Origin: G963663775 sp963664255
Lineage (GTDB): Bacteria > Bacillota > Clostridia > Oscillospirales > Butyricicoccaceae
Length of the DNA: 64,000 bases
Assembly: GCA_963664255.1 (NCBI GenBank)
Contig: OY760938.1
Span: 62,001 to 126,000 of the forward strand
Direction: 5' to 3'
Made by a program: the position numbers and the translations under genes
Shown: positions 9,324 to 15,919 of the stretch, piece after piece
How positions within the stretch are numbered: the first letter of the stretch is position 1
How the letters are laid out: the number at the start of each line of letters is the position of its first letter
The notes under the pieces: generated by a model
What the model was told of the DNA's origin: nothing
The model's database searches: none
The model's input: the letters and a program-made list of their open reading frames with translations, nothing else

Positions 9324-9719
9324 ATGTTGGATTGGTTGCGCAGGGTTATGTATGGTCGCTATGGAAATGATTCCTTAAACAATGCACTGTTGGTTTGTGC
9401 ATTCGTTTGCATGGCAATGCGTTGGTTTTTTCATAGCATCGTGCTGGCAATTTTCATTTGGGTTTTCTTAATACTTGCATATGTGCGGATGTTTTCACGT
9501 AATCTTTCCGCAAGGGCAGCAGAAAATGAAAAGTTTTTGAAGCTATGGGGACGTTCAAAACGGAAGTTCCTCGCGCAAAAACGTAAATTTGATGATCGAA
9601 AGCAACATCGCTATTTGAAATGTCCTTCGTGCAAAATGACATTGAGAGTTCCGCGTGGGCGTGGAAAAATCAGTGTGACGTGTCCGAAATGCCATCATCA
9701 ATTTGTTACAAAATCATAG
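9324..9719 (+). CDS. Zinc-ribbon membrane protein, function unknown
   Basis: A 131-residue protein of unknown role. It has an N-terminal region with one long or two short membrane segments (roughly residues 18-55), a basic stretch rich in Lys and Arg, and a C-terminal zinc ribbon formed by CPSC and CPKCHH. I chose ATG 9324 because GAGGGA (9312-9317) lies just upstream; an in-frame TTG at 9306 overlaps that ribosome site. Proteins of this layout recur in clostridia without an assigned function. It follows engB by 105 bp with nothing recognisable between, and ends at a strong terminator. Confidence 0.7.
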   Translation: MLDWLRRVMYGRYGNDSLNNALLVCAFVCMAMRWFFHSIVLAIFIWVFLILAYVRMFSRNLSARAAENEKFLKLWGRSKRKFLAQKRKFDDRKQHRYLKCPSCKMTLRVPRGRGKISVTCPKCHHQFVTKS

Positions 9720-9721
9720 AA

Positions 9722-9756
9722 AAATCCCCGCAGTCTTGGCTGCGGGGATTTTCTGC
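9722..9756. terminator. Bidirectional intrinsic terminator
   Basis: AAAATCCCCGCAG (9722-9734) pairs perfectly with CTGCGGGGATTTT (9741-9753) around a 6-nt loop. The A-run and T-run make it usable from both sides, by the zinc-ribbon gene on the plus strand and by yjfB on the minus strand. Confidence 0.85.
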
Positions 9757-9766
9757 GTTATGGGAA

Positions 9767-9955
9767 TTAAACAAGGATATCCAGCGTATGACCAAAAGAT
9801 GGATTAGATGGCATCATGTCATCCACTAATTTGGTGGCGATTTCTTCTTGACTGTCCATTGCCATTTTGGTGGTACTCACATTTACCTCACGCATCGTAT
9901 TGGTCATGCTGATGTCCATACTCGTAGATGCAATACTTTCTGTCAAAGATACCAT
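9767..9955 (-). CDS. YjfB-family putative motility protein
   Basis: A 62-residue protein resembling the YjfB_motility family. It has an MDIS segment after 12 residues, a central helix with AMDSQEEIATKLVDDM, and a C-terminal GHTLDILV that corresponds to the family's G-x-x-IDI-x-V ending. B. subtilis YjfB is linked to motility by regulation only; its biochemical role is unknown. The ribosome site AAGGAGG (complement of 9965-9971) is ideal, and a good promoter lies upstream. The gene stands alone, divergent from yerC, and no flagellar genes are in the window. A start at the internal MDIS methionine is possible. Confidence 0.75.
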   Translation of the reverse strand: MVSLTESIASTSMDISMTNTMREVNVSTTKMAMDSQEEIATKLVDDMMPSNPSFGHTLDILV

Positions 9956-9989
9956 AAAAAAACGCCTCCTTATATCCTATCTTATTCGT

Positions 9990-10018
9990 ATTTTAGCATA
10001 AAACAAAAAAAGACGCAA
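9990..10018 (-). promoter_or_regulatory. Sigma-A promoter for yjfB
   Basis: On the minus strand TTGCGT (complement of 10013-10018), a 17-bp spacer, then TAAAAT (complement of 9990-9995) preceded by TG, giving an extended -10 (TGCTAAAAT). Confidence 0.6.
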
Positions 10019-10059
10019 GGAATTCCGCATCCAATCGTAAAAAAACACAAAACGTAAAG

Positions 10060-10088
10060 TTTACTTTCACATACTAATGTGTTAGAAT
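10060..10088 (+). promoter_or_regulatory. Sigma-A promoter of the yerC operon with embedded dyad
   Basis: TTTACT (10060-10065), a 17-bp spacer, TAGAAT (10083-10088). The spacer contains the inverted repeat CACAT-ACTA-ATGTG (10068-10081), which would let a dimeric regulator block the promoter. The YerC protein encoded just downstream is one candidate (inference). Confidence 0.6.
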
Positions 10089-10112
10089 AAGAAAAGAGTG
10101 GAGGGATTACGC

Positions 10113-10406
10113 ATGAACGACAAATTGCGGGATAAAAAAATGGATGAATTGTTTTTGGCAATTCTTTCTTTGCAGGATATAGAAGAATGTTACAATTTTT
10201 TTGAAGATTTGTGCACCATTACGGAGTTGCGCTCCATGGAGCAACGCTTTCAGGTCGCAAAAATGTTGGAACAAGGGCAAATATATAGCAAAATTGTACA
10301 GGAAACAGGGGCTTCTACCGCAACGATTAGTCGTGTCAACAAGTGCTTAACCTATGGCATGGATGGATATAAAATTGCATTGGAGAGATTGAAGCAAAAT
10401 GGATAG
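10113..10406 (+). CDS. YerC/YecD family TrpR-related regulator
   Basis: A 97-residue DNA-binding protein of the TrpR superfamily. The sequence is almost all helical and holds the family features EECYNFFEDLCTITELRSMEQRFQVAKML and a helix-turn-helix of the form YSKIVQETGASTATISRVNKCL. TrpR-like proteins bind operators as dimers; the effector of the YerC branch is not known. ATG 10113 has GGAGG upstream at 10100-10104 and gives the usual length. The stop overlaps the next gene's start by 8 bp, so translation is coupled to the methyltransferase. Confidence 0.88.
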   Translation: MNDKLRDKKMDELFLAILSLQDIEECYNFFEDLCTITELRSMEQRFQVAKMLEQGQIYSKIVQETGASTATISRVNKCLTYGMDGYKIALERLKQNG

Positions 10407-11148
10407 CTATCGCGTATTGGCATCCTATTATGACCGATTTACGGACGATGTGGGATATGAGACATGGGCAGATTATTTTGAAGCGATTTTTCAAAAAGAA
10501 AAGCTTGCGCCACAGTTTATTGTTGACTTAGCGTGTGGCACCGGTGCGATTATTGAGCAACTGGGTAAACGGGGCTATGAAATGATGGGTGTTGATGCAT
10601 CAGCCGAGATGCTAACGCAGGCAACACTTCGAACGGAGCATTTGGAACCGCGTCCGATTTATATCCAACAGCACATGGAAGAACTTGATTTATATGGGAC
10701 AGCAGATGCATTTTTGTGTTGTCTGGATAGTGTCAATTACATCACGGAACCCAAGCTCTTGGAACAAGCGTTTGCGCGGGTGTTTCGTTTTTTAGAGCCA
10801 GACGGCATTTTTATTTTTGACATCAACACGCCTGCGAAATTTCAAAGGATTGCAGACACAAGCTATGTCCGCGAGGATGAGGATGTATATTGTGTTTGGC
10901 AGTGCCTGGTACAGGATTCCATATGCACGTATGACTTCGATATTTTTGAGAATACTGGAAAAGACCGCTGGAAGCGTTGGAAGGAAACCCATATAGAATA
11001 CATTTATCAGCCAGAAGATCTGCGAAAAATGCTGCAAAAAACCGGATTTACAGAGATTTGCTGTTATCCGGACCGCAGCTTTGACATGGTTACCGGTCAA
11101 GAGGACCGTATATTTTTTACCGCTAGAAAAAGGATGGAAACCCCATGA
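10399..11148 (+). CDS. Class I SAM-dependent methyltransferase
   Basis: A 249-residue Rossmann-fold methyltransferase. Motif I is VDLACGTGAIIEQL, followed by the acidic motif MMGVDASAEML, and the motif IV region is FLCCLDSVNYI. The substrate is unknown. Homologues in Bacillus and clostridia (YqeM-like proteins) have the same size. It begins inside the last codons of yerC and its stop overlaps the hslO start (ATGA), so the three genes form a tightly coupled operon. Confidence 0.85.
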   Translation: MDSYRVLASYYDRFTDDVGYETWADYFEAIFQKEKLAPQFIVDLACGTGAIIEQLGKRGYEMMGVDASAEMLTQATLRTEHLEPRPIYIQQHMEELDLYGTADAFLCCLDSVNYITEPKLLEQAFARVFRFLEPDGIFIFDINTPAKFQRIADTSYVREDEDVYCVWQCLVQDSICTYDFDIFENTGKDRWKRWKETHIEYIYQPEDLRKMLQKTGFTEICCYPDRSFDMVTGQEDRIFFTARKRMETP

Positions 11149-12020
11149 AAAATCGATTGATTCGCGCGATTACAAAAGATGCAGGCATTCGCATCACAGC
11201 TGTAGAAACAAAAGAGTTGGTGGAACATGCGCGCCAAATTCATAAAACGTTACCCGTTGCAACCGCGGCACTTGGCCGCACGCTGACAGCGGCTGCCATG
11301 CTCGGGGAACAGTTGAAGGCTGAAAACGGCTCTGTGACGTTGCAAATCAAGGGAAACGGCAGTTTAGGCACGATTGTGGCGGTTTCAGATGCTGCAGGCA
11401 ATGTGCGTGGATATTTGCAAAATCCTGCGGCAGATTTGCCGCTGCGTGCAGATGGAAAGCTGGATGTCGGCGGCGCAGTTGGTCAAGGATATTTGATGGT
11501 CATCAAGGACATCGGCATGAAAGAGCCGGTTACGGGCACGGTTGCACTGGTCAATGGCGAAATAGCAGAGGATATGACGCGCTATTTTGCGGAAAGTGAG
11601 CAGACACCATCTGCCTGTGCGCTGGGGGTTCTGGTAGATGTTGACCAAAGTGTCAAACAGGCGGGCGGCTATTTGGTGCAGCTGATGCCGGGTGTGACGG
11701 AAGAACAAATCAATCAATTAGAGTGCAATATTGCTGAATGCGCGTCCATGACAGCGATGTTAGAAGCAAATCAATCCTTGCAGGAGATTATAAATGCCGT
11801 TTTAAAGGGGTTTGAAATTGAAATTTTAAAAGAATCTGAAATTTCTTATCAATGCACCTGCAGTCGCGATAAGGTTGCGCGGGCACTGCTGAGCATGGGT
11901 GAAAATGAGCTGCAAGACGCCATAGGGCAAGGCGAAATGGAGGTTACCTGCCAGTTTTGTGATGAAATCTATACATTCACCCCGGAAGCTCTCACGAAAT
12001 TGCTGGAATCTGCGCAATAA
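11145..12020 (+). CDS. hslO: Redox-regulated chaperone Hsp33
   Basis: Cytosolic holdase that is activated when oxidation releases its zinc. The 291-residue protein has the N-terminal core (IRITAVETKELVEHAR, GTIVAVSDAAGNVRGY) and the C-terminal zinc switch Cys237-x-Cys239 and Cys269-x-x-Cys272, all four cysteines intact. The length is normal. The ATG overlaps the methyltransferase stop by 4 bp. Confidence 0.95.
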   Translation: MKNRLIRAITKDAGIRITAVETKELVEHARQIHKTLPVATAALGRTLTAAAMLGEQLKAENGSVTLQIKGNGSLGTIVAVSDAAGNVRGYLQNPAADLPLRADGKLDVGGAVGQGYLMVIKDIGMKEPVTGTVALVNGEIAEDMTRYFAESEQTPSACALGVLVDVDQSVKQAGGYLVQLMPGVTEEQINQLECNIAECASMTAMLEANQSLQEIINAVLKGFEIEILKESEISYQCTCSRDKVARALLSMGENELQDAIGQGEMEVTCQFCDEIYTFTPEALTKLLESAQ

Positions 12021-12025
12021 AGCAC

Positions 12026-12054
12026 TTGCCAATATACGAAAAATAGAGTAAAAT
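12026..12054 (+). promoter_or_regulatory. Sigma-A promoter for efp
   Basis: TTGCCA (12026-12031), a 17-bp spacer and TAAAAT (12049-12054), placed between the hslO stop and the efp ribosome site (GGAGG 12097-12101). Confidence 0.65.
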
Positions 12055-12110
12055 AATAAAGTGTATTGCTGGTGCAAATGACGATACTATTCTTTTGGAG
12101 GAAGTTTTTT

Positions 12111-12674
12111 ATGATATCCGCAGGCGAGTTTAGAAATGGCGTAACCTTTGAGATGGACGGGCAGATTCAGCAGATTATTGAATTCCAGCATGTAAAGCCG
12201 GGTAAAGGTGCAGCTTTTGTACGTGTAAAGATGAAGAATGTCATCACAGGTTCGGTTGTTGAACGTAGCTTTAACCCGACAGACAAATATGAGCCGGCAT
12301 ATATCGAGCGTAAAGAAATGCAGTATCTTTACGACGAAGGTGATTTGTATTATTTCATGGATAACGAAACCTACGACCAAATGCCGATTAACAAATCGAC
12401 GGTAGGGGATGATTTCCGTTTTGTAAAGGAAAATACAACCGTTAAGATTTTATCTTATAAGGGCAATGTGTTTGCAGTAGAGCCCCCGCTGTTTGTGGAG
12501 CTGGAAATCACAGAAACCGACCCGGGATTTAAGGGCAACACCGCAACCAATACCTTGAAGCCTGCTGTTCTGGAAACCGGCGCAACCGTACAGGTGCCGC
12601 TGTTCTTGGAAGCTGGCGAACGCATTAAGATTGACACCCGCACAGGTGAATATTTAGAGCGCGCAAAGGGCTAA
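12111..12674 (+). CDS. efp: Elongation factor P
   Basis: Relieves ribosome stalling at polyproline. The 187-residue protein has the KOW-like N-terminal domain with HVKPGKGAAFVR, in which Lys32 occupies the tip that is modified in other bacteria, followed by two OB-type domains ending RIKIDTRTGEYLERA. The sequence up to Lys32 is of the Bacillus type, where the modification is 5-aminopentanol (known there, not shown here). ATG 12111 has GGAGG 9 bp upstream; an earlier in-frame ATG at 12066 lacks one. Confidence 0.96.
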   Translation: MISAGEFRNGVTFEMDGQIQQIIEFQHVKPGKGAAFVRVKMKNVITGSVVERSFNPTDKYEPAYIERKEMQYLYDEGDLYYFMDNETYDQMPINKSTVGDDFRFVKENTTVKILSYKGNVFAVEPPLFVELEITETDPGFKGNTATNTLKPAVLETGATVQVPLFLEAGERIKIDTRTGEYLERAKG

Positions 12675-12770
12675 TCTCAATCCTATCAAAAGCAACGATA
12701 TAAATGCATAAAAAAACCGAGCAGTTCATAATAAGAACTGTCTTCACTTTTCATAGAGGAGGATGCTGAA

Positions 12771-13238
12771 ATGACAGTAACCGAACGCGTAGCGTATTTA
12801 AAGGGTCTGTACGAAGGTCTGGGAATCGATGGTACGAAAAAGGAAGGCAAGGTCTTAACCGGAGTGTTAGAAACGCTTGAAGAGCTTGCTGCCAATGTTG
12901 TGGCTTTGGAAGCGCAAAATGCAGAATTGATGGATGAACTGGACGATGTGCATGAAGAGCTTTCTGCGGTGCAGGAAACCCTCTTAGAGCAGCATTCTGA
13001 GGACTGGCCCATGCACTATGAGGATGCGGAGGATGACGAGGAACTATATCAAGTTGTTTGTCCAACATGTGGCGAAACCATTTATATTGATGAGGATACG
13101 CTGGAGGAAGGTGCAATTCGTTGTGCCGCTTGTGGAGAATCCTTGGAATTTGATTTGTCTGCGTTAGATGCAGACTGGAGTGAATCGGAAGACGATGTAG
13201 CGACAGAAGAAGCAGACGATGCATCGGATGATGAATAA
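12771..13238 (+). CDS. CD1247-type N-terminal domain and zinc-ribbon protein
   Basis: A 155-residue acidic cytosolic protein. Residues 1-75 form a coiled-coil-like N-terminal domain (TVTERVAYLKGLYEGLGID, EELAANVVALEAQNAELMDELDDV) like that named after C. difficile CD1247. Residues 87-125 form a zinc ribbon with CPTC and CAAC. The tail is strongly acidic. The function is unknown. GAGGAGG lies upstream. It follows efp by 96 bp, with only a weak 6-bp hairpin (12722-12740) between, so co-transcription is plausible. Confidence 0.78.
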   Translation: MTVTERVAYLKGLYEGLGIDGTKKEGKVLTGVLETLEELAANVVALEAQNAELMDELDDVHEELSAVQETLLEQHSEDWPMHYEDAEDDEELYQVVCPTCGETIYIDEDTLEEGAIRCAACGESLEFDLSALDADWSESEDDVATEEADDASDDE

Positions 13239-13258
13239 TTAAGACAGTCCTTGTTTTT

Positions 13259-13318
13259 AAAATACACCTCATGTTGTTACAGCCATCATTGCTGTAAACA
13301 CTGGGGTGTATTTTCTAT
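13259..13318 (+). terminator. Two-tier hairpin terminator
   Basis: The outer arms AAAATACACC (13259-13268) and GGTGTATTTT (13305-13314) are perfectly complementary. An inner stem TTACAGC (13277-13283) / GCTGTAA (13291-13297) sits in the loop. TTTTCT follows. It ends the CD1247-type transcript. Confidence 0.7.
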
Positions 13319-13363
13319 GATGGGAAGCAGGAACATATTGGACACAAAGAGAGAGGGGTCATT

Positions 13364-13867
13364 ATGCAGAAAATTGCTTGTTTTGAGAAAATCAGCGCCA
13401 CACAGTTCGCAATGGATTGTACAGACAATGATAAAGATGCTGTGTATGCAGCCATCCAGTTGCCAAAGCGTGCGACTGTAGGGTCGGCAGGGTATGATTT
13501 TTTTAGCCCCATAGATTTTACATTACAACCGCAAGAATCTATTATAGTGCCAACGGGCGTGCGCGTTTCCATGCAGACGGGGTGGATGCTGCAAATTTAT
13601 CCGCGCTCTGGGTTGGGGTTTCGGTATCGGCTACAGCTCAACAACACAGTTGGCATTATCGACAGTGACTATTATACGGCAAAAAATGAAGGTCACATAC
13701 AGATAAAATTGACCAATGACTCCTATGATAACAAAACACTGCACGTGCAGGCAGGTGAAGCATTTGCGCAAGGCGTGTTTTTGCCGTTTGGCATTACGGA
13801 AGATGATTTTGTGACAGAAGAGCGAGTGGGCGGATTCGGAAGCACGACCGCTTCGAAAAATTTCTAG
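13364..13867 (+). CDS. dut: dUTP diphosphatase
   Basis: Hydrolyses dUTP to dUMP and diphosphate, keeping uracil out of DNA and feeding dTMP synthesis. The 167-residue protein has the trimeric dUTPase motifs in order: ATVGSAGYDF (motif 1), PRSGLGF (motif 2), NTVGIIDSDYYTAKNEG (motif 3), a motif 4 region ending AFAQGVF, and the C-terminal flexible arm GGFGSTT (motif 5). The N-terminal 30 residues are extended relative to the compact bacterial form. It appears to be monocistronic, between a terminator and the small genes upstream of sipL. Confidence 0.9.
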   Translation: MQKIACFEKISATQFAMDCTDNDKDAVYAAIQLPKRATVGSAGYDFFSPIDFTLQPQESIIVPTGVRVSMQTGWMLQIYPRSGLGFRYRLQLNNTVGIIDSDYYTAKNEGHIQIKLTNDSYDNKTLHVQAGEAFAQGVFLPFGITEDDFVTEERVGGFGSTTASKNF

Positions 13868-13926
13868 AGGTTTGATGCACACCATGCCGAGAAACTGCTT
13901 ATACTGCATTAGGAGTGTGATGCAGT

Positions 13927-14067
13927 GTGCCTTGTCAGGAAACCATCGGTCTGATTGTGACAATGCTTGGACTGGGCGTCTTGATGGGCGGTCTGTTACC
14001 ATCTTGGTGCATTGTCTGGGTTTTGGGAATGATTTTAATCGCGATAGGCATTTTATTGATGCGATAA
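13927..14067 (+). CDS. Small hydrophobic membrane protein (46 aa)
   Basis: The frame from GTG 13927 to TAA 14065-14067 codes for 46 residues beginning MPCQETIGLIV. It is nearly all hydrophobic (LGLGVLMGGLLPSW, VWVLGMILIAIGILL) with a single basic residue at the end. This predicts one bent or two short membrane segments around a Pro-Ser-Trp turn. AGGAG (13911-13915) lies 11 bp upstream of the GTG. I know no function. Its place between dut and spoVM-sipL-spoIVA suggests a sporulation-associated membrane peptide (inference). The absence of charged residues over about 40 codons without a stop supports real coding. Confidence 0.55.
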   Translation: MPCQETIGLIVTMLGLGVLMGGLLPSWCIVWVLGMILIAIGILLMR

Positions 14068-14111
14068 GCTACATATGCACAACTGCGAAGCAGTGAGTTT
14101 GGGAAAGCTTT

Positions 14112-14156
14112 TTAACACCGCATTGCAGAAAAGATTTCTCAAATACGGTGTTTTGC
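14112..14156 (+). terminator. Possible terminator after the 46-aa gene
   Basis: AACACCG (14114-14120) pairs with CGGTGTT (14146-14152), with a nested AGAAA/TTTCT stem inside and TTTT at the end. The short U-tract makes it weaker than its neighbours. Confidence 0.4.
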
Positions 14157-14195
14157 AGTTGTGGGTACAGGTTCTTGGTAGTAGGAGGTGCTCAT

Positions 14196-14273
14196 ATGAA
14201 AGTGGTTGTTTGGAAAAGTCCGAAATTTCTGTGTGGTCTTTTCAGGAAACTGTTCCGAATGGATCGGGATTAA
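14196..14273 (+). CDS. spoVM: Stage V sporulation protein M (spore-coat anchor peptide)
   Basis: A 25-residue peptide with AGGAGG (14183-14188) 7 bp before its ATG and a strong terminator just after. Its sequence, MKVVVWKSPKF then LCGLFRKLF and a charged end, aligns without gaps to B. subtilis SpoVM. It shares M1, K2, K7, P9, K10, F11, L12, G14 and R17, including the helix-breaking Pro9. Known role of SpoVM: an amphipathic helix that recognises the curved forespore membrane and recruits SpoIVA. Here spoIVA lies 1.6 kb downstream in the same direction. Length, spacing, alignment and context all agree. Direct evidence of expression is lacking. Confidence 0.82.
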   Translation: MKVVVWKSPKFLCGLFRKLFRMDRD

Positions 14274-14286
14274 AGCAGAGTGCCGT

Positions 14287-14318
14287 AAAAAAAGCGAGGT
14301 GTTGTCCTCGCTTTTTTT
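14287..14318. terminator. Strong intrinsic terminator after spoVM
   Basis: AAAAAAAGCGAGG (14287-14299) and CCTCGCTTTTTTT (14306-14318) are perfectly complementary around a 6-nt loop. It isolates the small spoVM transcript from sipL. Confidence 0.88.
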
Positions 14319-14346
14319 CATATTTATTTTTGCAGTGCCATATATA
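14318..14346 (+). promoter_or_regulatory. Candidate sigma-E promoter for sipL-spoIVA
   Basis: TCATATTT (14318-14325), 13 bp, then CATATATA (14339-14346). This resembles the mother-cell sigma-E pattern (ATATTT-like -35, CATA-rich -10) known from B. subtilis and fits the genes downstream. It is a pattern match by eye only, and the region is AT-rich. Confidence 0.4.
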
Positions 14347-14385
14347 TGTGTTAGGTGACCTACAACTTAAGGAGGAACGCACTGT

Positions 14386-15885
14386 ATGGAACTGGTAAAA
14401 AACAAACTGCAATACTACGATTTATTGCTGGATAGAATCTCAAACTATGAGGAACGAACGGACGCCATTGTGCCGGATGCCTATCCCGACATTATGCAAA
14501 TTGTCTGTGCCACTGGCCACGCAATTTTGAAGGATCAGTCACCGCAAAATGATAGGCTTTTGCTGTCAGGAACTGTGCGCACCTGTGTGTTGTATCAGCC
14601 GGAGGATGGGACACCCCTGCGCAAGTTAGAAATTCCCATCAGTTTTGCGCATATTGAAGAATGCAAGGGGCTGACACCGGAAAGCATTTGCTTTGTGCAA
14701 TGCCGTGCCATTGGAGTTGATGCACATGCAGTGAATTCTCGTAAAATCAATATCGCCGCCAAGCTGCATTTCAGTGCAAGTGTGTATGATAAATGTGATG
14801 CTGAAATCACAGAGAATATTGTTTCTGAAGAGTATTCGCTTGAAATTTTGCAAGGAACACATGAAATATGCGTTCCAGAACGGATATTTTGTAAGGAATT
14901 CACCATCATGGAAGATCCGGATGTTTCAGACTGCGAGGGAGCGCAACTCATCGGAAAGCAGTGCAGATTGCAGTTGGAGGAATATCGCGCGATGCAAGGC
15001 AGAGCGGTATTAAAAGGAAATGCGCAGGTGGATTGCATGATGCTGCAACAAGATGGTTTGGAGGTTTTTGCGGTTCATAAGACTGTACCATTCACGCAAA
15101 TCATCGATTGTGAAGGGTTGCAGGAGGGGGCGGATGTGACAACCCGTTTTTCTGTGAAAAATATGGACATTGAACTGCGTGAGGATGGAATCATGTCGGT
15201 TGGCATCCATGCAGAGGCACAGCTTTGCGTGCTGCAGAAAAAAACGCTCTGCGCCATTCGTGATTTATATCACACCAAACATCAGCTGCATGTAGAAGCA
15301 AAACCGCTGTATTTGAGAAGCATTGCGCCGGTTTATGAGCTACATACCGAGACAACGGAAGAGATTCAAATTGCAGCCCCTTGCAGAAGAATTGTAGAAC
15401 TGCATGGGTTTTGCTACAGCATGAAACAGGATGCATCGGAACGCTTGCGGCTGGATATACAGTCCGAAATACTCTTTTTTGATGCGGATATGCATTTGCA
15501 TCAAGTGTTTCGTGCCTTCCAAGTGGAGGTACATGATGGCAATGCAGCCAGAAAAATGGTATCTGGTGACATCGCAGTGCAGTGCATTGCAGAACCGAGC
15601 ACGGAAAACACCTTGCGCATTCGTGTTTTGGTAGATGGAGCCCTATTTTTTACAGACCAGCTTTCGATGCACAATATTACAGCGGTTGAAATCGGTGCGC
15701 TATTGGAGCCGGATGCGGATGATACCTCCATGATTGTGCGATATGTGCAGGAGGAAGAGAATATTTGGGAAATTGCTAAAAATTATCACACCACTGTGCG
15801 TGCCATTCACAATGCCAATGCCATTCGTCAAGAAAAGGAAAAGGTGCAAAATCAAATGATTTTGATACCGATTTGCGATAAGTAA
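14386..15885 (+). CDS. sipL: SPOCS/DUF3794 domain protein with LysM, SipL-like
   Basis: A 499-residue protein with an N-terminal module typical of SipL (LLLDRISNYEERTDAIVPDAYPDI), DUF3794/SPOCS-type beta-rich repeats through the middle, and a C-terminal LysM domain (about residues 448-497: YVQEEENIWEIAKNYHTTVRAIHNAN). In C. difficile SipL binds SpoIVA through its LysM domain and is needed for coat localisation, standing in for Bacillus SpoVID (established knowledge). Here it directly precedes spoIVA. GGAGG lies at 14371-14375, upstream of ATG 14386. The symbol is given by domain layout and context. Confidence 0.82.
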   Translation: MELVKNKLQYYDLLLDRISNYEERTDAIVPDAYPDIMQIVCATGHAILKDQSPQNDRLLLSGTVRTCVLYQPEDGTPLRKLEIPISFAHIEECKGLTPESICFVQCRAIGVDAHAVNSRKINIAAKLHFSASVYDKCDAEITENIVSEEYSLEILQGTHEICVPERIFCKEFTIMEDPDVSDCEGAQLIGKQCRLQLEEYRAMQGRAVLKGNAQVDCMMLQQDGLEVFAVHKTVPFTQIIDCEGLQEGADVTTRFSVKNMDIELREDGIMSVGIHAEAQLCVLQKKTLCAIRDLYHTKHQLHVEAKPLYLRSIAPVYELHTETTEEIQIAAPCRRIVELHGFCYSMKQDASERLRLDIQSEILFFDADMHLHQVFRAFQVEVHDGNAARKMVSGDIAVQCIAEPSTENTLRIRVLVDGALFFTDQLSMHNITAVEIGALLEPDADDTSMIVRYVQEEENIWEIAKNYHTTVRAIHNANAIRQEKEKVQNQMILIPICDK

Positions 15886-15919
15886 TGTGAAAAAATCATG
15901 ATGTTAGGAGGGAACAGCT

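Noticed and set aside
12722..12740. CAGTTC/GAACTG hairpin after efp
   Set aside because: Only a 6-bp stem and no U-tract; too weak for a terminator.
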